A DNA stretch of 48,583 nt from Pseudomonadales bacterium (lineage in GTDB: Bacteria; Pseudomonadota; Gammaproteobacteria; Pseudomonadales; JAHRWD01): assembly GCA_019090315.1 (NCBI GenBank), contig JAHRWD010000074.1, forward strand, positions 1 through 48,583, in the 5' to 3' direction. Every line of letters begins with the position of its first letter. Position 1 is the first letter of the stretch. The position numbers and the translations under genes are program-made. Below are positions 9,109 to 18,486 of this stretch, one piece after another. Under the pieces are notes generated by a model that was given only the letters and a program-made list of their open reading frames with translations, was not told the DNA's origin and ran no database searches.

Positions 9109-9462
9109 ATGAGCACCAATAAGATTATTTCCGAAATTGAAGCGGCACAAATGAAGACGGATCTGCCTGAATTTAGCCCCGGCGATACCGTAATCGTTCA
9201 GGTGAAAGTAAAAGAGGGCACGCGTGAGCGGCTCCAGGCTTTTGAAGGTGTTGTGATCGCCAAGAAAAACCGCGCGATTAACTCATCTTTTACGGTTCGT
9301 AAAATCTCCCACGGTGTTGGGGTCGAGCGTACATTCCAGACCCATAGCCCTATGATCGCTGAACTCATCGTCAAACGTCGCGGTGACGTTCGTCAGGCTA
9401 AACTCTATTATCTGCGTGAACTGTCCGGCAAAGCAGCACGAATCAAAGAAAAGCTTGGTTAA
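9109..9462 (+). CDS. rplS: 50S ribosomal protein L19
   Basis: The 117-aa product contains [31 protein letters not shown] and [19 protein letters not shown], diagnostic of L19, which sits at the subunit interface. It ends [15 protein letters not shown] as usual. This is the last gene of the operon, followed within 20 bp by an intrinsic terminator. Confidence 0.98.
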   Translation: MSTNKIISEIEAAQMKTDLPEFSPGDTVIVQVKVKEGTRERLQAFEGVVIAKKNRAINSSFTVRKISHGVGVERTFQTHSPMIAELIVKRRGDVRQAKLYYLRELSGKAARIKEKLG

Positions 9463-9479
9463 ACAAAGTTGTTTACGTG

Positions 9480-9507
9480 AACAAGCCCGCTTTTGCGGGC
9501 TTGTTTC
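9480..9507 (+). terminator. Intrinsic terminator of the rpsP-rplS operon
   Basis: AACAAGCCCGC and GCGGGCTTGTT form a perfect 11-bp stem around a TTTT loop, followed by a short T-containing tail. It starts 17 bp after the rplS stop codon. Confidence 0.92.
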
Positions 9508-9517
9508 GTTATGAATG

Positions 9518-9679
9518 GAGACCCTTGCACGAGGGCTATTACACTCCCATGCGGCGTCGCCTTGTGGTGCCTACTTTTGGTAAAAACGTGCTCAATCGGT
9601 CATTTACACATGTAAATTCCCTCTCTGTGCTCTTTTTTGCCTTGCCTGGAAGCAAAATCATCTTCCGTGCAAAGGTCTC
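9518..9679 (-). mobile_element. MITE-like element, copy 2 (162 bp, inverted relative to copy 1)
   Basis: Ends are GAGACCCTTGCACG (9518-9531) and CGTGCAAAGGTCTC (9666-9679). They are flanked on both sides by GAATG, a perfect 5-bp target-site duplication. Read on the minus strand, it aligns along most of its length with copy 1 (7263-7401): shared blocks include GATGATTTTGCTT, CAGGCAAGGCAAAAA, GACCGATTGAGCACGTTTTT and GCATGGGAGT. It holds about 23 bp more than copy 1. There is no coding capacity for a transposase. The element lies just beyond the rplS terminator, in the intergenic space before the DUF442 gene. Confidence 0.85.
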
Positions 9680-9707
9680 GAATGATTAATAATAACGAGA
9701 ATCGGAA

Positions 9708-10145
9708 ATGCTAAAGCCAGCAAAACTATCCGACCAATTCAGTACCAGTATGCAGATTGCTGTATCCGATCTGATTGAGATAAAGGCACAGGGCTTCCTT
9801 ACGGTTATCAATAACCGCCCCGACGGTGAAGACACTGATCAGCCTTCAAACAAAGAGTTTGCTGATGCAGCTTTTGGGCTTGGCCTTGAATACCACTATA
9901 TCCCGATCAATCTGAATACGATTGGTGGCGCTGAAATCAACAGCATGCAGTCGGCATTAGCCAATGCCAAAGAGCCTGTGTTTTCGTTTTGCCGAACTGG
10001 AAATCGTTGTACAATTCTCTGGTCAATTCTCTCCATTCAGCAGGATGTTGAGAACTCTGAAAAATATCTGGAACGGGCGGCTAATGCCGGTTTTGATATG
10101 TATAAACAGCTACCATTGCTACGCCGTTTTATAGACGGAATCTGA
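9708..10145 (+). CDS. DUF442 / TIGR01244-type phosphatase- or sulfurtransferase-like protein
   Basis: The 145-aa product matches the small proteins related to the N-terminal domain of beta-lactamase-hydrolase-like (BlhA) proteins. Visible features are QIAVSDLIEIKAQGFLTVINNRPDGE near the N-terminus, LEYHYIPINL in the middle, and FSFCRTGNRCTILW, the cysteine loop (C-R-T-G-N-R) expected at the active site. In this family the cysteine is thought to act in phosphate or sulfur transfer, and some members sit in sulfide-oxidation clusters. No sulfide gene is adjacent here. The gene begins 28 bp after MITE copy 2, so its promoter may be affected by the insertion. Confidence 0.8.
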   Translation: MLKPAKLSDQFSTSMQIAVSDLIEIKAQGFLTVINNRPDGEDTDQPSNKEFADAAFGLGLEYHYIPINLNTIGGAEINSMQSALANAKEPVFSFCRTGNRCTILWSILSIQQDVENSEKYLERAANAGFDMYKQLPLLRRFIDGI

Positions 10146-10191
10146 TCGCAGCTGACTCCTTCCATATTTCTAAAGCGGTTGTGTAACTGTT

Positions 10192-12624
10192 ATGCGGGAA
10201 TTTGTTTACAAGACCTATCGAAAACTTCTTAACGCCTGGGTAAAACCCAAGGTTCATGGCTGCAGTCAGGTAACCAAAGGGTTACGTGATGATGCCCCGG
10301 TTTTTTACGTGCTGGAATACCGTTCCTACGCTGATCTGCTGGTCATTGATCAGATCTGTGAAGAAAAAGGACTTCCTGCTCCCTACCAACGCTCTGAAAT
10401 TGAACAGCTTGCAAAGAAACGTGGGTTTTTCGTTCTAAAACGAAATGAAGGGCTCGTATTTAAACGCAGCACAAGCAGACAGTATTCAGAGACAGCTATC
10501 GAACTGGTCAATCTTGTTTGCGGCAATAAGCTTGAAGAGGTTCAGCTAATTCCTGTATCGGTTTATTGGGGCTATCATCCTGATAAACAGCGCAGCCTTA
10601 AATCGCTTCTGTTTGGAAGTGGTCGTACCCTGGTTAATCCATTTCGAAAGTTTTTAATCATTTTAATGAATGGTCGAAATGTATTTGTTCAATTTGGTCA
10701 TCCTCTCTCGGTGAAAGGATTGATTGATAGCGAAATGGGCTCCGCAAGAGCCGAGCGGAAGCTGTTTCGTATTTTGCGCGTGCATTTCCGGCAGGTGCGT
10801 ATTTCGATTCTGGGGCCAGACCTGTCCCACAGAAAAACGATGATTGATGCCCTGATCGACTCTCCTGCAGTTCGGCAGGCGATCGAAATTGAAGCAAAAG
10901 AGCAGAACAAACATCGTGCTGATATACGTAAACAGGCAAAAAAAGATGCCCTGGAAATTTGTTCGGACTTGAGTTACCCGATGGTTAAGGTGTTTGACTG
11001 GGGTCTGGGGTTGCTCTGGAACCGTATGTATAAGGGCATTGATGTCAATCATGTTGAGCGAATCAAAGATATTGCCGAAAAAAATGCAATTGTATATGTG
11101 CCCTGTCACCGTAGCCACATTGATTATTTATTGTTGTCCTACGTGCTTTACCACAAAGGGTTAGCGCTTCCTCATATTGCCGCGGGGGTAAATCTTAATA
11201 TGCCGGTCGCAGGTACATTTTTACGAAAAGTAGGCGCGTTTTATATGCGTCGATCCTTTAAAAATCAGCGCCTTTATACAGCAGTTTTTAATGAATATGT
11301 CGGCATGATTTACTCTCGCGGTCATTCGATGGAATATTTTGTAGAGGGTGGCCGAAGCCGTTCCGGCAGAACACTGCCTGCCAAAACCGGACTTCTTTCG
11401 ATGACTGCACGAACCTATTTACGTGAGCAAAAGCCGCTGGCTTTTGTACCGGTATATATTGGTTACGAAAAAATTATTGAAGTAACCAGTTATCAAAAAG
11501 AACTTGAAGGCGCAAAGAAACAGAAAGAGTCCGTTTTTGATATTTTTTCTACCCTGAAAAGTTTGAACAGTTCATTTGGAAAAGTAACGGTTAATTTCGC
11601 AGAACCAATCGTTATGGATCAATTCCTGAATGAATATAGGTCGGATTGGCGAGATGCGGTGAAAGAAGATGGTGAGCGTGCGGGCTGGATAACACAAGCA
11701 GTCAACACCATTGGTGATCAGGTGGTCACGCGTATTAATGAAGCGGCGGCCGTAAACCCGGTCAATATTATTTCTCTTATGCTACTTTGTTCACCACAGA
11801 GAAAAGTATCGCTTACTCAGCTTAAAGCCGAGCTGAATATATGTCTGAATTTATGTAGAAAAACTCCTTATAGCAGTGATATTTCTACCACAGATTTAGA
11901 CCCCGATGAAATTATTGATTATGTAGAAACGCTGGATCTACTTGAACAATCGGATTCAGTCATTGGGTTTGATCCAGCTTCCGCGCCGGTTATGGGTTAT
12001 TACCGGAACAATATTATTCATCTGTTTGTTATTCCGGCTTTGCTTATCAAGCTAATTGAACTGCACGATGGCATCACCAATCAGCGCTTGATTGATGGGG
12101 TAATGAAGCTCTACCCATTTTTGAAACAGGACTTCATTTTGCGCTGGGATGATGTCCAGCTAACCAGTCATATCGAAGCCTGTTTGAAGGTTTTTTGTGA
12201 ACTGGAATTGATCGAGTTTAACAAGGGGGAATGGAGTATTGACCCTGAGAATACCGATGGTGTGGCATTACAGGGTTTTGCCAGTCTGATAACACCTACC
12301 CTGCAGCGTTACGGTATGTTGACGGCGCTACTAATTGAAACGGGTAGTGAAGAAGTAAAACAGGCCGGTTTGGAAAAACGCTATTTTCAGGTGCTAAAAC
12401 GGTTACACCAACTACATGACGTTAGTGAAGCGGATCACTCCGACCGTAGTTTAATAAAAGGCTTTATTCAGACGTTGAAGGCCACCGGCCTGGTGGGTGT
12501 AGGTGATGAACGAAAACTTGTTTTTGATACGTTTCCGGATGAATTTACCACCGACCTGTATCTTGCGACAGGCCCAGAAGTACTACAGATAGTGAATGAA
12601 GTAGTTAATCATTCAGACAGTTAG
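10192..12624 (+). CDS. plsB: Glycerol-3-phosphate 1-O-acyltransferase
   Basis: The 810-aa product matches the usual PlsB length (~807 aa in E. coli). It catalyses the first acylation of glycerol-3-phosphate in phospholipid synthesis at the inner membrane. The HX4D acyltransferase motif is at H306-D311 (PCHRSHIDYLLLSY). It is followed by the expected blocks GTFLRKVGAFYMRRSF, FVEGGRSRSGRTLPAKTGLLSM and AFVPVYIGYEKIIE. The start is ATG 10192, giving a normal N-terminus (MREFVYKTYRKLLN); no strong Shine-Dalgarno is seen. It follows the DUF442 gene by 46 bp. Confidence 0.97.
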   Translation: MREFVYKTYRKLLNAWVKPKVHGCSQVTKGLRDDAPVFYVLEYRSYADLLVIDQICEEKGLPAPYQRSEIEQLAKKRGFFVLKRNEGLVFKRSTSRQYSETAIELVNLVCGNKLEEVQLIPVSVYWGYHPDKQRSLKSLLFGSGRTLVNPFRKFLIILMNGRNVFVQFGHPLSVKGLIDSEMGSARAERKLFRILRVHFRQVRISILGPDLSHRKTMIDALIDSPAVRQAIEIEAKEQNKHRADIRKQAKKDALEICSDLSYPMVKVFDWGLGLLWNRMYKGIDVNHVERIKDIAEKNAIVYVPCHRSHIDYLLLSYVLYHKGLALPHIAAGVNLNMPVAGTFLRKVGAFYMRRSFKNQRLYTAVFNEYVGMIYSRGHSMEYFVEGGRSRSGRTLPAKTGLLSMTARTYLREQKPLAFVPVYIGYEKIIEVTSYQKELEGAKKQKESVFDIFSTLKSLNSSFGKVTVNFAEPIVMDQFLNEYRSDWRDAVKEDGERAGWITQAVNTIGDQVVTRINEAAAVNPVNIISLMLLCSPQRKVSLTQLKAELNICLNLCRKTPYSSDISTTDLDPDEIIDYVETLDLLEQSDSVIGFDPASAPVMGYYRNNIIHLFVIPALLIKLIELHDGITNQRLIDGVMKLYPFLKQDFILRWDDVQLTSHIEACLKVFCELELIEFNKGEWSIDPENTDGVALQGFASLITPTLQRYGMLTALLIETGSEEVKQAGLEKRYFQVLKRLHQLHDVSEADHSDRSLIKGFIQTLKATGLVGVGDERKLVFDTFPDEFTTDLYLATGPEVLQIVNEVVNHSDS

Positions 12625-12663
12625 GCAAAGATAGATCATTCCGTAAGCTTTAATCACCAGGGC

Positions 12664-15402
12664 TTAACCGGTATTGCGCATGCCCGCTGCGATACTGGTA
12701 ATGGATATTTTAAGAACCTGTTCATAGATCTGTTTTGAACTATCGTCATGTTCCGCTGCCGCCCTTAATCGCCCCATGATCTCAGCCTGCAAAAAATGCA
12801 GCGGCATCATGTAGGGGTTTCTGACTTTTATTGAATTTTTGATAACAGGGCTACCTTCCAGCAGCGTCTCGCAGCCCCTTACCGCATTCACAGACTCAAT
12901 CACAACCGCCAAACGAGCTCGAAGTTGGGCTCCAACCTGCTGCATCGATTTACCTACTAATCGTTGTTCGTAGTACTCCGATACTTCCGGTTTGGCCTTT
13001 GCTAGCACCATCTCCAGCATATCGATAATGGATGCGAAATAGGGCCATTCGTTGGACATTTTCTGGATAAGTTCGAGATCACCATTGTTGATTGCGGTTT
13101 CCAGCGCGCTATCGGAACCAAGCCAGGCAGGGATCAGTAGCCTTGTCTGGGTCCAGGCAAAAACCCAGGGGATAGCCCGGAGGCTTTCAATACCGCCGCT
13201 GGCTTTTCGTTTTGCGGGGCGGCTGCCCAGTGAAAGCCTTTGTAGCTCCTGTTCCGGGGTGGCATCGTGAAAGTACTCCAGAAAACCGGGGTTACTAATT
13301 CCGTTGCGATAACTATCTAGTGAGCTAGCGGTCAGACGATCCATCTGTTCACGCCATTGAACCGACGGTTTGGGTGGTGGTAGCAAGGTGGCTTCCAGCG
13401 TTGCACAGGTATACAGCTCCAACGTGCGATAGGCGATACCGGGCAGACCGAATTTAAAGCGAATCATTTCGCCCTGCTCGGTGATACGCACGTAACCCTC
13501 CACTGCACCGGGTGGCTGTGAAAGCAGCGCATCATGGGCGGAACCGCCACCGCGGCTCATGGAGCCACCGCGACCGTGAAATAATCGAAGCTGTACGTCG
13601 TGGTTCTGGCATATTTCTACCAGTTTTTCCTGGGCTCGATACTGGGCCCAGGAGGCGGTTAAAAACCCCGCATCCTTTGCAGAGTCGGAATAACCGATCA
13701 TGATCTGCTGGCGTTTATCGATTGAATCAACGTAACCATCAATGTTGAAAAGATTCTCGATCACAGCCGGTGCATCTTCAAGATCCTGCAGCGTTTCAAA
13801 CAGCGGCATCACCGGTAGGGGATTGTTTACACCGGCCTCCCGTTGCAACAACATCACCGCTAACACATCGGAACCGGAATGGGCCATTGAGATGATGTAG
13901 TTGGCAAAACTGCTGCGGGGGTGCTTCGAAATAGTCTGGCAGGTTTTTAGTACTTCATAGACATTTTCAATTGGGTAAGCGACTTGCTGGTGAAAGGTTT
14001 CAAGCCACGCGGAGTCCAGAGTTTGATTCAAAAAAGCAGTTGGGATAAGAGGCCGCTGTTGTTTTAACTCCGTGGTTAAAAATGCCAGCTTTTCAGATTC
14101 ACTCCAGTTCAAATATTCCCCAACGCCAATATAGCGTGTCACCGCATCCAGCACCTCCGAATGACGCGACGATTCCTGACGGATATCCAGTGGTGTGAGG
14201 TTGAGCCCGAAGCAGTTGACTCGTCGGATGATATCCGTCAGTCGGCCGCTGGCGATGGTGGCCATACCCTGACTGATGAGCGAGTCATAACAGAGCATCA
14301 GGGGTTCTTTGAGATCACCGACATCGGAATAGATAGCCTCGTCATCGATAGCCGAATCGCCATCCAGCCGCTGTTTTAAGCAATCCCGTGTCAGTATCAA
14401 CCGATCCCGAACGGCCCGCAGTAGATGTCGATAGGGTTCCGGGTGTTCGCCTACCACATCACGCAGGGCATCACTGCAGCTCGATATAGAAAGCTCTGCA
14501 CGCAACTGGCCGATATCCCTCTGCAACAATTCAGCTGCCTGCCAACGGGATAGCCAGCACACCTGGTCGGTGGTTTCCGCGGTTACGTTAGGGTTACCAT
14601 CCCGATCGCCTCCCATCCAGGATGCGAAGGAGATGGGAGAGGCTTCAATACTCAAGCCCTCGCCAAGCTGTTCCTTCAGATTAAAATCGAGCTGGCGAAG
14701 CAAAGTCGGCACAGTAGACCAGAGAGTTTGCTCAATGGTGGTGATTCCCCATGTGGCTTCATCGACGGGTGTGGGTTTGGTATGTCTTATCTCATCGGTT
14801 GCCCAAAGGGAGGCGATCTCACGGCGCAGCTCATCTTTGACCCTGTTGATTTGATAGTCCGATAGCCTGTCGCTATCCAGGGTATCCAAGATATCCAGGC
14901 TATCGGCGATGCGGTCATATTTTTGGCTAACGGTACGCCGGGATACCTCGGTAGGGTGTGCTGTTAATACCAGCTCAATATTGAGGTTTTCTATGGTCTC
15001 GGAAATACGTGATTTCGATATACCCTGGTCACCAAGGTGAGTCAGTAGTTGCGGCAGTGATTTTCGATGTCCACCAGGATTGTTCTGCCGACTGGCTGTC
15101 CTCAGCCGCCGTACCCGGTGGTATTCCTCTGCAATATTCATCAGGTTTAACATCAACCCGAAGGATCGAACCACCGGAATTAGCTGATCTTGCTGAAGTG
15201 AGGTGAGTAGCTGATCCAGCTGTGAATAGGCATCCGAATCACCCGCCGAGCTTGCCTTTGATAGCGCTCGAATCTGCTCAATGAGGGTGAAAATTTGCTC
15301 ACCGTCCTGATCCCGAATGGTTTCACCCAGTAAGTCACCCAGAATCCGGATGTTTTTTCGTAGTGGTGCATGACTATCTGAATTCGATGCTGGCTGGCTC
15401 AT
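12664..15402 (-). CDS. ppc: Phosphoenolpyruvate carboxylase
   Basis: The enzyme converts PEP and bicarbonate to oxaloacetate, replenishing the TCA cycle. Two active-site signatures are clear: LVLTAHPTEVSRRTV (catalytic His) and GRGGSMSRGGGSAHDALLSQ with ITEQGEMIRFKFGLP. The C-terminus MRNTG is the typical end. I place the start at ATG 15402 (MSQPASNSD), giving 912 aa. The frame is open to a TTG at 15498, but that extension is atypical for the family. The gene converges with plsB, with only 39 bp between the stop codons and no obvious terminator hairpin there. Confidence 0.97.
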   Translation of the reverse strand: MSQPASNSDSHAPLRKNIRILGDLLGETIRDQDGEQIFTLIEQIRALSKASSAGDSDAYSQLDQLLTSLQQDQLIPVVRSFGLMLNLMNIAEEYHRVRRLRTASRQNNPGGHRKSLPQLLTHLGDQGISKSRISETIENLNIELVLTAHPTEVSRRTVSQKYDRIADSLDILDTLDSDRLSDYQINRVKDELRREIASLWATDEIRHTKPTPVDEATWGITTIEQTLWSTVPTLLRQLDFNLKEQLGEGLSIEASPISFASWMGGDRDGNPNVTAETTDQVCWLSRWQAAELLQRDIGQLRAELSISSCSDALRDVVGEHPEPYRHLLRAVRDRLILTRDCLKQRLDGDSAIDDEAIYSDVGDLKEPLMLCYDSLISQGMATIASGRLTDIIRRVNCFGLNLTPLDIRQESSRHSEVLDAVTRYIGVGEYLNWSESEKLAFLTTELKQQRPLIPTAFLNQTLDSAWLETFHQQVAYPIENVYEVLKTCQTISKHPRSSFANYIISMAHSGSDVLAVMLLQREAGVNNPLPVMPLFETLQDLEDAPAVIENLFNIDGYVDSIDKRQQIMIGYSDSAKDAGFLTASWAQYRAQEKLVEICQNHDVQLRLFHGRGGSMSRGGGSAHDALLSQPPGAVEGYVRITEQGEMIRFKFGLPGIAYRTLELYTCATLEATLLPPPKPSVQWREQMDRLTASSLDSYRNGISNPGFLEYFHDATPEQELQRLSLGSRPAKRKASGGIESLRAIPWVFAWTQTRLLIPAWLGSDSALETAINNGDLELIQKMSNEWPYFASIIDMLEMVLAKAKPEVSEYYEQRLVGKSMQQVGAQLRARLAVVIESVNAVRGCETLLEGSPVIKNSIKVRNPYMMPLHFLQAEIMGRLRAAAEHDDSSKQIYEQVLKISITSIAAGMRNTG

Positions 15403-15610
15403 GGTCAATTGCTCTGTATAGCTGTCGCAAATAGTTGAAAGGTCAGAGTATAAGTGGCTGAGTGTACTGCGAAATTGATTGAGAGCAAATGGGATCAAAA
15501 TGACGCCGGTGCAAAGTGATCAATGGGTATATTGTTGAATAAGAGCTTGCTGAATAGAGGTTTGGTTCAGCTAATGGAAAAGGTGCGCCAGAACGCAGGA
15601 CAGAATGGCT

Positions 15611-15638
15611 AAAAGAAAAACGGCTCCAGAAGGAGCCG
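15611..15638 (-). terminator. Intrinsic terminator for the penicillin-acylase operon
   Basis: CGGCTCC-AGAA-GGAGCCG (15621-15638) forms a perfect 7-bp GC-rich stem with a 4-nt loop. On the minus strand it is followed by TTTTTCTTTT (15620-15611), so it terminates minus-strand transcription about 90 bp after the acylase stop codon. Confidence 0.88.
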
Positions 15639-15725
15639 CTCTATTTCCGGTTTTGACGGGTTTGAAAAGTTGAATCTAACCGGGTAAGCCACCGGAGGGA
15701 TATGCAGTTCAATTTACCCTGTGCG

Positions 15726-18128
15726 CTAGGGTAATAACATCAACTCACTTTCCAGATTGTTCTGAACCTTTTCAGGTGTAATGTAGTGATGCCTGAATTT
15801 TCCTGATACATAGTCATGGGCCTGGTCATCGTAGTGTTGGTCAGTAAACAGGCCGGACTGTCCGGTCGGGTTAATGCCCCAGCTATTTTCAATATCGCCG
15901 AAGTCTATAACCCGACGGGTTGATGGGCCCACGGTGATTTTCAGGTTGTCTCCATCGGCTTTGAATCCCAGATTATTGATCGCTTCCTGTCCCGCCTGAT
16001 TGGGAAATGGCCCGACATTTAACAGGTTGCCCAGTAGAGGAATAACACCTAAGGGATGTTCATGAAGCAGTTTTGTATCCTCTCCCCAGCTCCACTGGTT
16101 CAGGTCTGGGCCAAAACGATTGACTAAAAATGTAATTGAGAGATGCCAGGCTTCGAGAATAAGTTGGTCGCGTGTCTCTTTTTGTTCGGTGTTGATATTG
16201 TCCCACCATACAGAATTTTCGTTTGGTAGCATTCGCCAGATGGATCGCCCGATCAAAAAACCAAACTGAGTACCTGAATAGAGTTCATCACTCATCTCAT
16301 CCGCCATTGCCAGATTCATAAATTGAATTCTGAATCGGTTGTAAATCGTGGCGGCTGTTTCATCAGAGGAATGGTTGCCATGCCAGGCCTTAAAAGCATC
16401 GAGGGCCTGGATCTCAACCGGGCTAAGTGTTGATTCATCGTTTTCAAGTACTGGAATGATGGTTGACTGAAACAGCTTTGCGGTTGGCGTTGTATTGTCC
16501 ATCAGCATCGATTTCATCTGTTCCGGTGTAAATTTCTGGTCGGTTGAGAGTAGTTCTAGTATGCGGCTGGGGCGGTCGGTGGGTGCGTAGTATCCGGGTA
16601 CCAGTCCATCGCCCATATCCGCAGGCTGATTGTTGGCTGTGTAGATCAGCCCGGATTCCGGGTTGATCTGCTGTGGATTGTGGGAGAAATCGTAACTTCC
16701 CAGCTGGTCATCTTTTCCGGATGCACCGTCGAGTATCAGTTTTGAATTTACGTGGCTGGGTCGAATCGGCAATTTAGCGGCGGCCCACCAGGCGATATCT
16801 CCATTAGCGTTCGCGTACATCACGTTTAGCCCGGGTGCGTGAATCATTGAGGCGGCTTTTTGTGCCTTGTCGACGGTGTGGGCTTCGCCAAGGTTGTAAA
16901 AGGCTTCGACCATTTGATTATCAGTATTCAAAAAAGCCCACCACAGGGCAACCGGTTGATCGACCCGATCTAATCCATGTTTGGAACCCTTCAGCTCGTC
17001 GAATAGCTGGTTGATGATCGGGCCGTGGCGAGTTGATAACACCGTCATCTTGATATCGTCACTATCCTTTACCTTGATGACTTCAGTACGTGATTTAAAT
17101 TCCTGCCAATGGTCGATAGCCCAGTATTGATTACTGTTTTCAGGGTTGATTTTTTCAAGGTAGAGATCGGTATCGTCATTTTCAAACATCGTCAGGCCCC
17201 AGGCGTGGTGCTGACTCATACCCAGCAGCGGGAACGGGATCAGGCCCATAAAATGACCGTACAGATCAGTGGTGTCGGAACTTAATTGTGCTTCATACCA
17301 GACTGACGGCTGGGAGAATCCGATATGTGGGTCATTCACAAATATTGCATGGCCAGAGGCGCTGCGCTTGGGGGCGATCAGCCAGCTATTGCTTCCATGA
17401 AAAAGCCCGTAAGCCTGAAGGCTGTTAATTGTATGGTTGATGGTAGAAGACAAATTCTTTGTCAGTCGTGGATCAACGGGTATTTTCTCGAAACCGGGGG
17501 TGTATTCAATGCCCAGATCTACCATATAGTTGGCTCCGAGCTTTTGGTAAAGATGGTGGGTGAGTGAATCATCTTCGATCCCCTGGGCAAAAGAGAAGGA
17601 GACAAACCCGGAGATCGAAGCGATATCTATTAGCGTATATTGATGAGTGGGTATGCCAAGTAGATCAAATTCCAGCGGAGTAGGGCCGGTTGTGGCAAAT
17701 TGATTTACCCCCTTCAGGTAGTTGTTTAGCATGTTAAGCATGCGTGGATCGGCACGCTTTTGAATCGCTTTAAGCCATCGCTTGCCGTAACTTTCTAGCC
17801 CTAACGTCCGGTACAGTTTATCGACCCCGATTAGTTTTTCTCCCAATATCTCCGCTAACTTTCCCTGGGACAAACGTCGGGTCATCTCCATCTGAAACAA
17901 TCGGTCCTGCGCATGTACATAACCCAGCGCCATGTATAGATCGTGGTCGTTACTGGCGGTTATATGCGGTATTCCGTAGTGATCATAGGAAACGGTTACA
18001 GGTTGTTGAAGGCCGATCAGAGTTAGGCTTCCGTCCCTGGTGGGTTCCTTGGAACCGAGATAAAAATAGCCGGACACAATGACTAGCAACAGAATTGAGA
18101 GTAGGGAAAGTGCTATTTTTTTTATCAT
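15726..18128 (-). CDS. Penicillin acylase family protein (Ntn hydrolase)
   Basis: A precursor of about 800 aa of the penicillin amidase family, which cleaves amide bonds of beta-lactams, N-acyl-homoserine lactones or other acylated amines. The start is ATG 18128 (MIKKIALSLLSILLLVIVSGYFYLG), with AAGGA 9 nt upstream and an immediate signal/anchor segment; the frame extends to 18182, which looks spurious. The N-terminal chain carries HYGIPHITASNDHDLYMALGYVHAQDRLFQMEM, typical of the alpha chain. The self-processing site is HG|SNSW, with the nucleophile Ser at about residue 246. VNDPHIG and the late GVNPTGQSG-like block (WGINPTGQSG) fit the beta chain. Substrate is unknown; AHL quenching or cell-wall amide hydrolysis are possibilities. 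It is the last gene of a minus-strand operon, 46 bp after the small hypothetical gene. Confidence 0.9.
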   Translation of the reverse strand: MIKKIALSLLSILLLVIVSGYFYLGSKEPTRDGSLTLIGLQQPVTVSYDHYGIPHITASNDHDLYMALGYVHAQDRLFQMEMTRRLSQGKLAEILGEKLIGVDKLYRTLGLESYGKRWLKAIQKRADPRMLNMLNNYLKGVNQFATTGPTPLEFDLLGIPTHQYTLIDIASISGFVSFSFAQGIEDDSLTHHLYQKLGANYMVDLGIEYTPGFEKIPVDPRLTKNLSSTINHTINSLQAYGLFHGSNSWLIAPKRSASGHAIFVNDPHIGFSQPSVWYEAQLSSDTTDLYGHFMGLIPFPLLGMSQHHAWGLTMFENDDTDLYLEKINPENSNQYWAIDHWQEFKSRTEVIKVKDSDDIKMTVLSTRHGPIINQLFDELKGSKHGLDRVDQPVALWWAFLNTDNQMVEAFYNLGEAHTVDKAQKAASMIHAPGLNVMYANANGDIAWWAAAKLPIRPSHVNSKLILDGASGKDDQLGSYDFSHNPQQINPESGLIYTANNQPADMGDGLVPGYYAPTDRPSRILELLSTDQKFTPEQMKSMLMDNTTPTAKLFQSTIIPVLENDESTLSPVEIQALDAFKAWHGNHSSDETAATIYNRFRIQFMNLAMADEMSDELYSGTQFGFLIGRSIWRMLPNENSVWWDNINTEQKETRDQLILEAWHLSITFLVNRFGPDLNQWSWGEDTKLLHEHPLGVIPLLGNLLNVGPFPNQAGQEAINNLGFKADGDNLKITVGPSTRRVIDFGDIENSWGINPTGQSGLFTDQHYDDQAHDYVSGKFRHHYITPEKVQNNLESELMLLP

Positions 18129-18174
18129 TTTTGTTTTTCCTTGGTGATCGATATAGGCTCTAATTAATATTGTT

Positions 18175-18486
18175 TTAGTCAATATCTTCAGTAAAAGGCG
18201 TTCCTGTAAGGGTTATTTCTATTTTTTTCTTGTAGGTGTGAATAGAGATTTTGCCCTTTTCTATTTCATCAATTAGCACGATGTCATCGATATGTTCATC
18301 GTCGGGTTTGCTCTGTTCGTTGGTTTCTGAGTAGCTCAAAATTTCAGGGAATACAATTCGAAGGTCCGGCTGTTCGGTGTCCGGGTCGTTTACACATTCG
18401 ATAAAAAGCATACGTACATCGATGTCGTATATCAGGTTGTAGATGAAAGGTTCACAGTTGCCGAGTAGTTTTCCGGTTAAGCTCAT
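18175..18486 (-). CDS. Small hypothetical protein coupled to tapT-like gene
   Basis: I do not recognise this 103-aa protein. Its ATG overlaps the stop of the upstream DTW-domain gene (ATGA, 4-bp overlap), the classical arrangement for translational coupling, so it is very likely real. The sequence is acidic in its middle (SKPDDEHIDDIVLIDEIEKG) and seems beta-rich, ending ISIHTYKKKIEITLTGTPF. It has no signal peptide, membrane segment, cysteine cluster or catalytic motif that I can name. It lies between a tRNA-modification gene and the acylase in one apparent transcription unit. Confidence 0.75.
   Translation of the reverse strand: MSLTGKLLGNCEPFIYNLIYDIDVRMLFIECVNDPDTEQPDLRIVFPEILSYSETNEQSKPDDEHIDDIVLIDEIEKGKISIHTYKKKIEITLTGTPFTEDID

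Noticed and set aside
9477..9689. 70-codon plus-strand ORF after rplS
   Set aside because: It spans the intrinsic terminator and MITE copy 2; its peptide (VLNRSFTHVNSL...) is mirrored by a similar frame through copy 1, so it reflects the repeat and not a gene.
10658..11118. Overlapping minus-strand ORFs of 93 and 151 codons
   Set aside because: They are antisense to plsB, whose frame carries the HX4D motif; no independent coding evidence.
12625..12663. Bidirectional terminator between plsB and ppc
   Set aside because: The 39-bp gap contains no stem of useful length.
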